The notes beneath the pieces are model-generated. The model was not told the DNA's origin. It did no database searches and was given only the letters and a program-made list of their open reading frames with translations. A DNA stretch of 64,000 nucleotides from Corbicula japonica. Lineage: Eukaryota; Mollusca; Bivalvia; Venerida; Cyrenidae. The stretch lies in assembly GCA_038501625.1 (NCBI GenBank), contig JAZAYU010000008.1:9176938-9240937 (forward strand), in the 5' to 3' direction. Positions 1 to 11,915 of the stretch are shown here, in pieces; positions within the stretch are counted from its first letter, which is position 1, and the number at the start of each line of letters is the position of its first letter. The position numbers and the translations under genes are program-made.

Positions 1-360
1 GGTGTTGTTGGTGGTGGTGATGGTGTTGTTGTTGTTAGTGGTGGTGTTGTTGTTGTTGTTGGTGGTGGTGGTGTTGTTGTTTGTGTTTGTGTTGTTGTTG
101 GTGGTGGTGTTGATATTGTTGTTGGTGGTGGTGTTGTTGTTGGTGGTGTTGTTGTTGTTAATGGTGGTGCTGTAGTTGTTGTTGGTGTTGGTGTTGTTAA
201 TGGTGTTGTTGTTGTTGGTGGTGGTTGTGTTGTTGTTGTTAGTGGTGGTGGTGTTGGCGGTGTTGTTGTTGTTGTTGGTGGTGGTGTTGTTGTTGTTTGT
301 GTTGGTGTTGTTGTAGTTGTTGTTGGTGGTGGTGTTGGTATGTGGAGGTGGTGGTGGGTG
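1..360. repeat. GTT/GGT trinucleotide-type low-complexity repeat
   Basis: Almost pure G/T on this strand, made of interspersed GTT and GGT triplets. The overlapping short frames are low-complexity artefacts. Confidence 0.95.
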
Positions 361-385
361 GTGGGGGTACAATACAGTACAGTGT

Positions 386-456
386 TATGGTATGGTATGG
401 TATGGTATGGTATGGTATGGTATGGTATGGTATGGTATGGTATGGTATGGTATGGT
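386..456. repeat. (GGTAT)n pentanucleotide microsatellite
   Basis: About 14 uninterrupted copies of TATGG, followed by a short CACCC run. Confidence 0.97.
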
Positions 457-639
457 CTATGCACCCACCCACCCACCCCACAATTACTCAACACTTTCAA
501 CCAAAGTATGTTAAGGACATCTGTTTTAAACCTTTTATATAGCATTTCATATGAAAAACACTAACATTGAAAGTTTAACAATTATTTATAAGTCTTAATT
601 CTAATTTCAAGTGAAAAGGGGCAAAAATCAAATATAAAA

Positions 640-1787
640 AAGCAAGGATGAGTTATGGGCCTTTGAAAATAAACCTGATGTAAGATAAAATAAAGGTATA
701 CAAAGTTTTAAACCTTAATTTTTAAGTCTAAAAAGGGCAGTAATTTGAAAAAAATCAAAGAGTTATGGTTCTTGGCATACATAGTCAGGGTCATGATGGT
801 GAATAAGTTTCAAAGCTATAGTACAAGAAGTATGAAAGTAACTAGCTTGCACGCAAACTTTAACCTGAAATTCTAAGTCGAAAAAGGGCCATAATTTGAT
901 TAAAAATGAAAGAAAGAGTTATGGTTCTTGGCATACATAGTCAGGGTCATGATGGTAAACAAGTGTCTTAAGTCTCAAAGCTATAGTACAAGAAGTATGA
1001 AAGTAACTAGCTTGCACGCAAACTTTAACCTGAAATTCTAAGTTGAAAAAGGGCCATAATTTGATTAAAAATGAAAGAAAGAGTTATGGTTCTTGGTATA
1101 AATAGTCAGGGTCATGATGGTAAACAAGTGTCTTAAGTTTCAAAGCTATAGTACAAGAAGTATGAAAGTAACTAGCTTGCACGCAAACTTTAACCTGAAA
1201 TTCTAAGTCGAAAAAGGGCCATAATTTGATAAAAATGAAAGTTAGAGTTATGGTTCTTGGCATACACACTTGGGATATGATGATGAACAAGTGTTGAAAG
1301 TTTCAAAGCTGTAGTATAAGTAGTATTGAAGTTATTAGTTTGTATAGTAGCTTGCACGCAAACTTTAACCTGAAATTCTAAGTCAAAAAAGGGCCATAAT
1401 TTGATCAAAATGAAAGTCAGAGTTATGGTTCTTGGTATACACACTCGGGACATGATGATGAACAAGTGTGCCAAGTTTAAAAGCTGTAGTATAAGTAGTA
1501 TTGAAGTTATGAGTTTGTACAGTAGCTTGCACGCAAACTTTAACCTGAAATTCTAAGTCAAAAAGGGCCATAATTTGATCAAAATGAAAGTTAGAGTTAT
1601 GGTTCTTGGCATACACACTCAGGACATGATGACGAACAAGTGTGCCAAGTTTAAAAGCTGTAGCTATAGTAGTTTTTATGATAAAGGTAGGTTGCACGTA
1701 AACTTTAACCAAAGCGGGACGCCGACGGCGACGCCGACGCCCAAGTGAGTACAATAGATCGACATATTCTTCGAATAGTCGAGCTAA
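640..1787 (-). mobile_element. Tandem-repeat element, family I (minus strand), 156-175 bp units
   Basis: On the minus strand the element starts with a T-tract and AGCTCGACTATTCGAAGAAT at about 1787 (a hairpin with ATGTCG), followed by a GC-rich block near 1713-1742 (GGCGTCGGCGTCGCCGTCGG) and then tandem units that recur at 761, 917, 1082, 1246, 1421 and 1595 (+ coordinates). Units include ACTTTAACCTGAAATTCTAA and GGGCCATAATTTGAT. It abuts a different tandem array exactly in a T-run, which suggests nested insertion. The distal end is unclear (between 480 and 640). Confidence 0.7.
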
Positions 1788-2547
1788 AAATGTGACCACT
1801 AATAGTGTAAACAAGAAAATTCTATTTTTAGTAACAGTGACCTAGTTTTTGGACCCAGATGACCCATATTCGAACTTGTCTGAGAAATCATTGGGACAAA
1901 CATCCTGACCAAGTTTCATGACAATCAGAGCAGAAATGTGACCTCTAGAGTGTTAACAAGAAAATTGTATTTTTAGTAACAGTGACCTAGTTTTTGGACC
2001 CAGATGACCCATATTCAAACTCGTCCGAGAAATCATCGGGACAAACATGCTGACCAAGTGTCATGACAATCAGAACAAAAATGTGACCGCTAGAGTGTTA
2101 ACAAGAAAATTCTATTTTTAGTTACAGTGACCTAGTTTTTGGACCCAGATGATTCATATTCAAACTCACCCTAGAAATCATTGGGACAAATATCCTGACC
2201 AAGTTTCATGATAATTGGAGTAAAAATGTGACTGCTAGAGTGTTAACAAGAAAATTCTCTTTATAGTAACAGTGACCTAGTTTTTGGACCCAGATTACCC
2301 ATATTCAAACTCGGCCTAGAAATAATTGGGACAAACATCCTGACCAAGTTTAATGACAATGGGAAAAAAAATGTGACCGCTAGAGTGTTAACAAGAAAAT
2401 TCTATTTTTAGTAACAGTGACCTAGTTTTTGGACCCAGATGACCCATATTGGAACTCGTCCGAGAAATCATTGGGACAAACATCCTGACCTAATTTCATG
2501 ACAATCAGACAAAAAATGTAACCTCTATTGCGTTGACAAAATTTACC

Positions 2548-2577
2548 TTAGGGTTAGGGTTAGGGTTTAGGGTTAGG
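2548..2577 (+). repeat. Interstitial telomere-like (TTAGGG) stretch
   Basis: Four TTAGGG-type units, one as TTTAGGG, at the junction of type 1 and type 2 units. The opposite-strand copy at 39098-39127 has the same composition and flanks. Confidence 0.9.
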
Positions 2578-2703
2578 TAAAAAGGCCCATAACTCAGCCA
2601 AAAATAATCCGATCAAAAATTCCTTTGGATATACACAACAAGTCTTGGTGACAAACACTCCTGTGAAGTTTCAATGAAATCCCTCAAGCGGTTTCAGTTT
2701 ACG

Positions 2704-2727
2704 TTAGGGTTAGGGTTTAGGGTTAGG
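2704..2727 (+). repeat. Interstitial telomere-like stretch
   Basis: Short (TTAGGG)n run with one TTTAGGG variant between two type 1 units. Confidence 0.85.
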
Positions 2728-2920
2728 AATTCAGAATGATGCCATTTGGGCTCATTAATGTACCTTTATAGTTTCAAAATGACTAAGGGCTCATAACTCG
2801 GCCAAAAATAATCTGAGCGGAAACTCCTGATGATATGCACAACTAGGCTTGGTGAGAAACACTCCTGTGAAGTTTCAATGAAATCCCTCAAGCGGTTTTG
2901 GGGAAGAAGGGAGGACAAGA

Positions 2921-2943
2921 ATTAGGGTTAGGGTTAGGGTTAG
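2921..2943 (+). repeat. Interstitial telomere-like stretch
   Basis: Short (TTAGGG)n run between two type 1 units; the third such block in this element. Confidence 0.85.
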
Positions 2944-3362
2944 CAAAAAATGACAAAGTGCTCATAACTCGGCAAAAAATAATCCAATCAGAAATTCCTG
3001 ACGATATGCACAACTAGGCTTGGTGACAAACACTCCTGTGAAGTTTCAATGAAATCCCTCAAGCTGTTTTGGAGAAGAAGCGAGGACAACATTTTGACGG
3101 ACTGACGGACGGACGGAAGGACGGACGGAAGTTCTTACGAACGTCATTTATGTGGCTACTCTATTGTCCTCTCTATTGTTCTTTTAGCCACATAAAAGAA
3201 AAAAATAGCCACGTAACAGAACGGAATGAATAGAATTTACCGTTACCATTGTTCTCATAGCCACATAAATGGCGTGGCGTAAGCACGGACAGTGGCGTGG
3301 CGTAAGCACGGACGGACGGACAGACGGTGCGATTACTATATGCCTCCCTTCGGGGGCATAAA

Positions 3363-6300
3363 AAGAAAGCGAATTATTTTTTTAAGGTAGATAACTATAG
3401 GGACAAAAAATATCAGTTTAAAATTGCAGTAAGATGAAAAGGCAATGTTTGTTACAAAAATACTTCAAAGACAAAATGAGTAAATTGGTAAGTATTTAAC
3501 CATTTCATTTTACTTTTTTGGGGTAAGTAATATTAATAATTTGGTTATGTAAGAAGTGAATATTCCAGTTTAGTACAGATATTGTTTGTAACAAGCTCCA
3601 TGACTTTATCTGTATTCCTCTTATATAATAATGTAGATCTAAAGATTGACACTGATGCTTTTATATGTTCAGTTAAATATTTTTTCTTTCGAAATAAAGC
3701 TATCCATATGGCGAAATATTCTATTAAATCATTCGAATATTAGTTAAAATACATTGATAAAATTAATTAAATAAAATCGATGAAATCACGGACAACGTTA
3801 TATTTTAAGTGTTTTAATAATTAATATTAAATGTAAATTATAAGAGATCTATATTATTAACGTTTAACTTTTACATAAACAAAAAACAGTGGGTAATGCA
3901 TGACCATGAAAAGTTGTAACAATGGTAATTTGGTATTAATTTTTAAAAGTATTAATAATATGATTTTCCAGAATAGGAACAAGATTATTTATGTAAAAAA
4001 GCACACAATTGCCTTACATTGTGATATCAAATACTTTCAAATCAATTAGTAACAACATTTTGCAACTCTGTATAACAAAACTAGAATAAAAAAACAACAA
4101 GATTAAACTTTAAATAAATTCTCATTATAAGTTTTTGTCATTTGCTGTATAGAAAATTTTGTAAATTTATACATTAAAGAATAGTAAAATATATTGAAAT
4201 ACTACAACGCAAATTCTAGATTATCTTGAGGGTGACAGCAATTAGTTTACCAATATAATCCCTTGTTTATTCGCTAATTATCTCTGACACCATTAATCAG
4301 TATAGGGTCTAATGATTCTGGACAATGCAGACACTGGAGTATTGGCCTTTGGACACTGTGATGGGTATCATACTAAACATAAGTAAAATATTAAATACAG
4401 TATATTCTGTAATTATTTATTATTTAAGTATTTTAGCTTATTCTCTTATCCGTTTGGCAAGTTAGATAATATTGTTTCAATTTTTGTTTGATTTTTATTT
4501 GTATGCCAATGACAGAAATATTTTGCTTAATATTATTCCTAAAATGTCTGTTTTCTAAAACACCTAAACTACAAGATCTGCAGAATCTTTGATTTTGATC
4601 TAAACTTGCATATCCTCTGTGACATGATAATTAGAAGGGGGATTGCATACTATACTTTCCAATTCGCTGCTGTTTATTTATCAGCCTGCGTCCCATGTCA
4701 TGTTACCTAACTCCATTGGATAGTCAGCTTAATCCGACAGTTGGGGTGTTGTCATTCAGTATGAGAGGAGTCAAAACTATATGATATTGTCTGAATTATT
4801 CTATGGTATACCATTTGGGTCAAAAGTTAGTGTTCAGGTGCACCTATATTTTTGATAAACATGGAGTTTATGTCGATAAGCGAGGCCTCCAACTTCATGC
4901 TGCTAGGCCGCTAGGCCCTCAAGCCATGCATGTACCCTGCAGTGAACATGAAATGCATTTATAAATTGATTCAGAGGCTTTATTTCATTTTATTTTATTA
5001 TTATAAACGTTTATTCATAAAACCTTTAGGCCGCCAACTTCACAAAATTATAAAATCAGAAAATGAGTTCTACTTCATTTTATTTGGTTATGTACGCTGC
5101 AGTGTACGTGAAATGCCTTTTGAGTTTGATATAAAGCCTTTATTTTATTTAATTATAAACTTTTATTCATCAGACATTTAGGCCGCAAGGCCGCCAAAAG
5201 TCACGTCGCTAGGACTCTACGCCGCTAGACCGCCAACTTTAGGCCGCTAGGCCGCCAAGTTCACTTATCTTCTTAATTCTTAGCAGTTTTTGATTATTCA
5301 AATAATAATATCTCACACCTATCTTTATTTCATAAATGTTATTTGTTAAGAAGATTTGCTTATTGTTGAAATGTTTCAGGCTCAGAATGACTTTTGAATT
5401 ATAAATCTTTTCTTTTTATATTTTTAATAAAGGTAACCATTGTGTTGATAACATGATAATTCTGTCAAAACATGAAATTTGTGAAATTAGGTTTATTAAC
5501 CAATAGGGTCTCCTTAGTGACCGGCACATGCATATAATGAACACATAAAGATTCTAAGATATACATGAACAATTACAAGCTATGTGCATGCGGAATCTTG
5601 TGTGTGACAAATTCTAGTGACGAACTATTTTGTTAATTTTATAATAACTTGGACACTGTTACTTTCTAGACAAAAAGAAAATACAATTTATACAAGAAGA
5701 GACGTTTTATTGTTTATTTTCATACTTAACCTGTGACTAACATGCGATTGTGATGTGACGAAGAATTTAGCTTCGACACAGTGTATATGCGATCTTGTTT
5801 CTCAAATACTTAAATTGATTATGTCGTTTTACCAATATATGTTTAAATTAACATCTATTTGTGTAAAGTGTTAGAATTCGAAATTAACAATCAAATGTCT
5901 GTATCCACAGAACCATGGTACAAGTACTAGTGTTGTACCATTCGCGGTAGCGGAAAGTGCTCTTATAGAATAAAGTAAATTTGTTATGCATGTATAACAA
6001 TATAAACTCAGGCCACATAATACTTCAAGAAATTAAGTTGCTTGAAACTGATTTACTGATATTTAAAAAATTAGTTTGAAAACTTACATAAACCATAAGC
6101 TGTGGCCACAGGAGCCGCAGCCGCGGCCCTAATATTTCAACAAGACGGTTGCCGCTTACGCAATGCAATAAACAGTAAAATCGTGTAAAGATCGTCGTTT
6201 TATTCACATGAAAATCTTTATCGGCTTAACTTATTTTCTTAATCTATGATAATAAAGTCTAACTTTTCTTAAGAATTACATATTTGGGTGATATTTAATG

Positions 6301-8985
6301 TAGAACGAACATTCAGAACCAGAATACGTATAGTATTCACAGTTATGAAACATTCTATTATATAGTTTTAACTAGAACGGAGAAATAAAATCATATACTG
6401 AAATATTATGTTCAATGCTCATTTTATCGTTTCCAGGTGATTTGTTCTTGCTGTGAAAAAAAATGCAACAATCATAGTTATTGTAAATCAATAATGATAA
6501 TTATTTTGATTAATTTATTATCATGATATATGCAAATATAGGCACTGTTAATTAACTAAATTAAAGATTACTTATCTGCAATGTCTCAGGCAAAGTGAAC
6601 TTTTAACAACTATTTATTTTTCTAACAAAACACAACTTTTAATTTAACTATATGAACACTTATTAATCAATAATAATCTACTTTCACTTTGAACCAGGAA
6701 GTAAGATTTCCTTTAATTTCTTGAAAACCTTAACATTATTTTGACGAATTGGCACTAAACATTGTAGACCAGCATATACTTATTTCAGGTATGAGTTGCT
6801 TTGGTATATTGTTCATGAATTTCAGAGTTCTCATGCAAATGGTTTTTCTTTTGTTTTAGTATGTGCTTGGTAATTAGAAAATGAATTAGACTAAACTGAG
6901 CTTGCAAACATTTACTACATCCATAGCTAAATACATTTATTTACTAAAATCTAGGTGGCAATAAGCATTTCCCCCAAAATTCATATTTTGAAATTTTAGC
7001 CTGTTTTCGCCATTTGCAATGTTTGCGTTACCTTAAAGCACCATCTGATGTATCCAGGTCTTATAAACAATTTTTAGTTATGTGTTGTTTTTTTTTGTTA
7101 TGTGTGCAGTGTTGTGACCAAAGTGCACACTTAAAACAGTATTGTTATGTGAGTAAAGTTTCTCAAAGCAAGTGTGTCATACAGTATTGCTTTATGCATA
7201 TCATTACCCTATTGGGTACACACTTCGTTTTACCTTCTTGGGAACTTCTGTGAACTGTACATTTAAAGTAAAAAGTCATTACATGTTCATGATGTTATAT
7301 TAGGGCTTTGAGAAATTAGACTAGAGTGTGTCATACGGTATTGCTGTATGCATATCATTACCCCACAGGGTACGCACATTTGTTCGAAATCCAAGTCCGA
7401 ATATTAATCTCGTTATTTAGTATAATAAAATTTCCAAAATAAAAAACAAACAACAAGTATGACTAAATTTCCATCTTTAGAAACTTTGGCAATTTTCAAA
7501 AAAATAAAAAAGTGCCATAACGAGAGTGCCTCCATGTGGTGTGGCCTGGATGTAGCTGGACTTTTACATTTTAATATATAGTGTTTGCAATGTTCTAGTA
7601 ATTATTTATATAAATTTTTTAGTAATAACGTAAAAGTACAGCTATAACAAAATACTCTCAAACAAGCATATGAAATAAATAATTAAATGTGCATGACATT
7701 TCAGTGTTTTGTAGGACGCTTGTTTTACGGCGCCGCCGCGTTCTATAAAAAAACGAAATTCAAATTATGTATAAAGTACTTTTTATGGTTCGATTTCCAA
7801 AACGTACATCTTTTTGGAATGCTCAGAGGATGTATAATTAGATGCATTTTTAAAATAAATATCTATAAAAACAAAACAGTTGTTGGGTACCGCCACGTTT
7901 TTCGATCCGACAAAAAAACTCAAATATTTATTAACAAAAATCATCCATTACTATGCATTAAGTACCCTATAAATGTCCGATTTTCGATATCTTTACCTTT
8001 TTAGAAAACTATACACAAGATCTATCAAACTTAATAATAATTTGATCACACTTTTATTCATAATCAATCATCAAAATGATTGTCATTATTACCAGTTAAT
8101 TATTACCTTACTACATTAATTTTCTTCCCATTTGTTTACTTCTTTCATAAATAAGTTGCTAAATTTCAACAAAAGCTGTTTGCTCTTAGATCAATCTGGG
8201 TTAGAATATTAGAATATTCTAACCAAGGATCAATCAAACTTATTCATAATTTGATCACACTAAAATCATTCATCAAAAATATTGTCATTATTACCATTTG
8301 AGTTAATTATTACCTTACCCTAGTGAATTAAAACTACTAGATTAACTTTAAATTTAACACAATCACTTAAATTTATCATTAATAAAAGCCTTTTCTCTAT
8401 TTTCTAGCTTCAAATATTAATTTAAACAACAAAAACATTTTGTATTTATTTTATGTTGTCTGCGTTTTCTAGTTTCCTTCATTGTCTATATTGTCTGCGT
8501 TTTTCACACCCCTTCTTTGTTTATATTGTCTGCAACTTTCTATATTCTATATCGTCTGCGTTTTATACGACCCCGACGCATACCTATTTATCGATGACGC
8601 ATATCTATTGATATATAGGTCTTTGGAAAAAAATCACGGGTTCGAAAAGTCCAACAAAATATCTTGGGGTCGAAAAGTTCAACAAAATATCTTGGGGTCG
8701 AAAAGTCTTGGCGACAAAATCTTGATACCCGTTTAATATATCTGAAATAGACCAATCTTGGCACTAAAATTATTTTAAGCCTGTATAGCTCTACTGACAG
8801 TAAAGTACCCTAAACAGGAGTCTGTGACAAAATTATAGTAATTAATTTGGGTCTTCGCAAAGTTTACGAAATGCTCGTTGTTTCCAGACGCTTGATAAAA
8901 TAGTTCCAAGAGAAAAACCCGGAACTCATATAATATACGGTAGGGCAATACGGAACCCTTGAGTAACGCACCATTCTCTTACACT
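3363..8985. other. AT-rich stretch without a recognisable gene
   Basis: No coding frame with recognisable homology. Visible local structure: a GGCCGC minisatellite (4880-5270), two copies of a roughly 50 bp segment (TGTGTCATACAGTATTGC near 7171 and a variant near 7328), a direct duplication of about 100 bp (8020-8130 and 8190-8320), TTGTCTGCGTTTT repeats (8455-8560) and short TCGAAAAGT repeats (8630-8710). Confidence 0.6.
4880..5270. repeat. GGCCGCTAGGCCGCCAA-type interrupted minisatellite
   Basis: Motifs such as AGGCCGCTAGGCC and GGCCGCCAACTT recur in three clusters (4883-4925, 5027-5045, 5178-5265), separated by two diverged copies of a segment with TTTATTTTATT. Confidence 0.6.
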
Positions 8986-8989
8986 AGCC

Positions 8990-9880
8990 AACTATTTGTG
9001 ATCAACAAGGGCTTTTCTATATATACGATGGTACCCTTCGCAAAGGACAGACATCTATAAAAAGTCAGTATGATAACTATTTGCTTAGAGACACAGGCTG
9101 TGAGCTTGCAGAACAGTTTTAGGACCTATTTTATTTCTTGTTCACATTAATGACATTTCTAAAAATATTTCGTCGACCATAAGACTCTTTGCCGATGATT
9201 GTGTCTGTTACAAAGAAATTAACAATTTGGAAGACTGCTTAGCTTTACAATCTGACATTAACAAATTGGGCGATTGGGCCACATCATGGGGGATGCGTTT
9301 CCAACCAGTCAAATGCAATATGATGACTCTCTCTAGAAAAAAGAAAAATATTGTTTTTAATTATACCTTGAAAAATACTCATCAGGAATGTTTAAAAACC
9401 ATTAAATATCTTGGTGTGAAAAGCCTACAGAACTCTAGGTCAGTTAAAGAGAAATTTATCATAGTGTCCACAAGAAGTAAAACTACAAGCATACAAAGGA
9501 TAAATTCGTCCAGTTTTGGAATATGCCAGCGCGGTTTGGGACCCGCATCAATTACACTTACAAGAGAACCTTGAAAAAGTCCAAAAGCGTTAAGCAAGCT
9601 TTATTACTTCAAATTATCATGACTATGATCCAGAATCAATGACAAAAATTCTCAAGAGTTTAAAATTGCAACCTCTTATAAGGATCGTAGGAAACAAAAT
9701 AGGTAAATATTGTTGTGTAAAGGATTAAATTCCAAGGCGAATTTACCATTGGAACAGTTACGCCGACCACTTCGTACAACTAAAAGTATGCATAGTGATC
9801 ATTTAAACAGAATTCTTTCAAGGACCCATGTTCTAAAATATAGTTTCATTCCAAATACGGTATGTGATTGATCCTGAAAT
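8990..9880 (+). pseudogene. Decayed LINE reverse transcriptase 3' part (Jockey/CR1-like)
   Basis: Reading across frames gives a typical non-LTR retrotransposon pattern: VLGPILFLVHINDI near 9114, then LFADD (the catalytic box) near 9187, then a long open stretch at 9227-9574 containing DWATSWGMRFQPVKCN, then, in other frames, a thumb-type VLEYASAVWDP (about 9514) and a C-terminal region up to about 9870. Stops and frameshifts interrupt it after about 9440 and again after 9570, and no 5' part or endonuclease is visible, so this is a dead fragment. It ends about 100 bp before the gypsy-type element begins. Confidence 0.75.
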
Positions 9881-9974
9881 ACATGTCAGATACCAGTGAC
9901 CCAGTTTCTAAATTTATCACATTGGTAAGAGGGGGCAAACAATTTGAGTAATTCAGCAACTTGACGCAATTGCG

Positions 9975-10775
9975 GTGAGTAAATGTTTGTTTAAAATGTT
10001 TCACCGTACACTATCAAGATCAAGATCAAGAGCAGCAGTCCGGAGAGAATTAGTCCGTGATGATCAGTTGTCAGGAAAGCAAATAGTTATGATAACTATC
10101 GATGGCCAAGCTAAGACTGTTCCAACTGCTAAAGTAAGTATTAACACTCCATATTACCAAGGAGAGACAGAGGTCATGGTGCCAAAATCACTCATATGTG
10201 ATCTTGTTTTAGGCATTATACCTACTGTGCTTGACAAACCAGACCCAAACTGGACTAAGCATCAGGAACCAAACACCTCTATACTCGAGTCAAAAGTTGC
10301 TGCAGTCATGACAAGAGCCCAAGCTAAGAGAGTTAAGCAATTAATCAGCGCATTGAATGTCCCAACACCCTCTTGCAGCTCAGAGATCAATGTTGATTCA
10401 TGGAAACGTGCTCAAAAAGAAGACACGTCGTTGAACAAATTATGGTCACACGCATTGAACAACAAGGTGATGATGACCAAAGGTGGTCATAAATATAGAT
10501 GTGAAGACCGCAAAGGTGTCTTATATCGGATATTTGAACAGAAGAGAGGTTCAAATATAGTTGAGACTATACAGATTGTAGTCCCAAGTACATTTAGGAA
10601 AAGAGTTATGGAGCTCGCCCATGAGTCAATAGTTGGAGGGCATCTTTCTGCAAAGAAGACAGAAGACAGGATCACGACAAGCTTCTATTGGCCTGGCATT
10701 ACTAGTGATGTAACTAGGTTCTGTCGCTCATATATTGATATATTTGCCAGAAGACCATTCCCAAGGGAAGGGTAA
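9975..10775 (+). pseudogene. Gmr1-like pol fragment: protease C-terminal part and integrase zinc finger
   Basis: From about codon 19 the open frame resembles the region after the aspartic-protease active site (RRELV, then VPTAKVSINTPYYQGETEV). The catalytic Asp-Ser/Thr-Gly itself is not present, so the element is truncated just inside protease. The 3' part holds the integrase H2C2 finger: both His (HESIVGGH) and the first Cys (FCRSY) are visible, but the second Cys is replaced. The frame closes at 10775, where the homology continues in another frame, indicating a frameshift. Confidence 0.75.
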
Positions 10776-10795
10776 CCAAGGTTCCATTAGGCCAG

Positions 10796-11110
10796 ATGCC
10801 TATTATTGATGTACCGTTCCACAGGGTGGCTGTGGATCTCATTGGACCAATCACGCCAGTATCCGAAAGGGGAAATCGTTATATACTGACTGTGGTTGAC
10901 TATGCAACAAGATATCCTGAAGCAGTAGCGCTACCCAGGATAGAAACAGAGCGAGTTGCTGAGGCATTGCTCGACATATTCGCCAGAGTAGGCTTTCCAA
11001 CTGAGATGTTAAGTGACAGAGGTTCCCAGTTCACCTCTGATATGATGCGAGAAGTCAATAGACTGGTCTCAGTAAAACAGCTATTCACAACACCCTATAA
11101 TCCAAAGTGA
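10796..11110 (+). pseudogene. Gmr1-like integrase catalytic core (DDE), broken
   Basis: RNase H-fold integrase core that would insert the element's cDNA. The first Asp is in VAVDLIGP (codon 14) and the second in LSDRGSQFTS (codon 74). The frame ends in a stop directly after TTPYNPK; homology resumes in another frame a few bases later with a small deletion before the segment that carries the catalytic Glu. The protein cannot be made as one piece. Confidence 0.8.
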
Positions 11111-11114
11111 AAGA

Positions 11115-11915
11115 ATGAATGGGGTTTTGAAAGATATGTTGAAGAAAATGTGCCAAGAAAGACCGAAAGACTGGGACAGATATTTGTCTGCTGTGCTGTT
11201 CGCATTCAGGGAAGTTCCACAAGCAAGTACAGGTTTTTCACCATTTGAACTCCTGTATGGCCGAACCATTAGAGGTCCGATGCAAGCTCTTAAGGAACTA
11301 TGGACAGAGCAAGAAACACCTGAGTCTAGAAATACATATGAGTTTGTGCTGGATTTAAAGCAGCGTTTAGAAGAAACCTGCAAAGTAGCCAGGGAGAGCC
11401 TTAAAGAATCACAGCAGAGTTTGAAGCACCACTATGACAAGTCTTCTAGACCAAGAAGCTTGAAAGTGGGTGACAAAGTGTTGGTCCTTCTACCAACCAG
11501 CAATAATAAGATGATGCTTCAGTGGAAAGGGCCATATGAAGTGGTAGAGGTAGTCAATACGATGGACTACAGAGTGAAGGTCGAAAACAGGATAGCCACC
11601 TATCATATCAATCTACTGAAACGGTATGAGGTAAGAACAGACGTTGTCTCTGCAACCGTGGCTATCATTGAGCTAGAGATTGATGACCATTTAGGTGCTG
11701 TGGACGATGAAAACCTCTTGCAACTGCCAGATGTTACAGCGGGGGAAACATACAAAGATGTGCAAATAAACACAGAACTGTCGCTTGAACAGAAGGACCA
11801 GGTATTGAAGCTCTTGAAAGAGTTCAGCGACATATTCACAGAGCAACCTGGATGTACCTGTACGGGTAAAACAATACCCAATACCATATGCCAAGAGGAA
11901 AGATGTGGAGGTTGA
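11115..11915 (+). pseudogene. Gmr1-like integrase C-terminal part with GPY/F domain, plus linker to RT
   Basis: Begins with RMN-type residues just after the catalytic Glu position and includes the conserved AFREVPQASTGFSPFELLYG stretch, then the GPY/F module (LQWKGPYEVVEVV, YHINLLKRYEV) typical of gypsy integrases. The rest (to about 11860) matches the region before gypsy RT (LLKEFSDIFTE). Near 11850-11880 a deletion shifts the frame, separating this from the RT frame. Confidence 0.75.

Larger units (their letters stand above)
1788..3362 (-). mobile_element. Composite tandem-repeat element, family C (minus strand) with telomere-like inserts
   Basis: Reading the minus strand from 3362: a terminal hairpin (TATGCCCCCGAAGGGAGGCATA), GTCCGTCCGTCCG, type 1 units (CACAGGAGTGTTTGTCACCAAG recurs), a telomere-like block, then five type 2 units of about 148 bp (1788-2530; TTTTTGGACCCAGATGACC on +). 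The same order, with the same junctions, is found on + at 38755-39270, so this is a defined family. An extra segment at 3140-3300 duplicates a 'GCCACATAA' motif. Confidence 0.7.

Noticed and set aside
239..564. Overlapping frames rich in His/Gln or Trp/Val/Gly
   Set aside because: They are translations of the GTT/GGT and GGTAT microsatellites.
1084..1814. Minus-strand frames of 68-143 codons
   Set aside because: By-products of the 156-175 bp tandem array and its GC-rich left-end block.
2548..2943. A chromosome end or fusion point
   Set aside because: The TTAGGG blocks are short, sit inside a dispersed repeat and recur at 39.1 kb in the same context.
7687..8004. 105-codon frame in AT-rich DNA
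   Set aside because: Composition is Lys/Phe/Ile-rich as expected for AT-rich DNA, with internal diverged duplication and no family resemblance or splice context.
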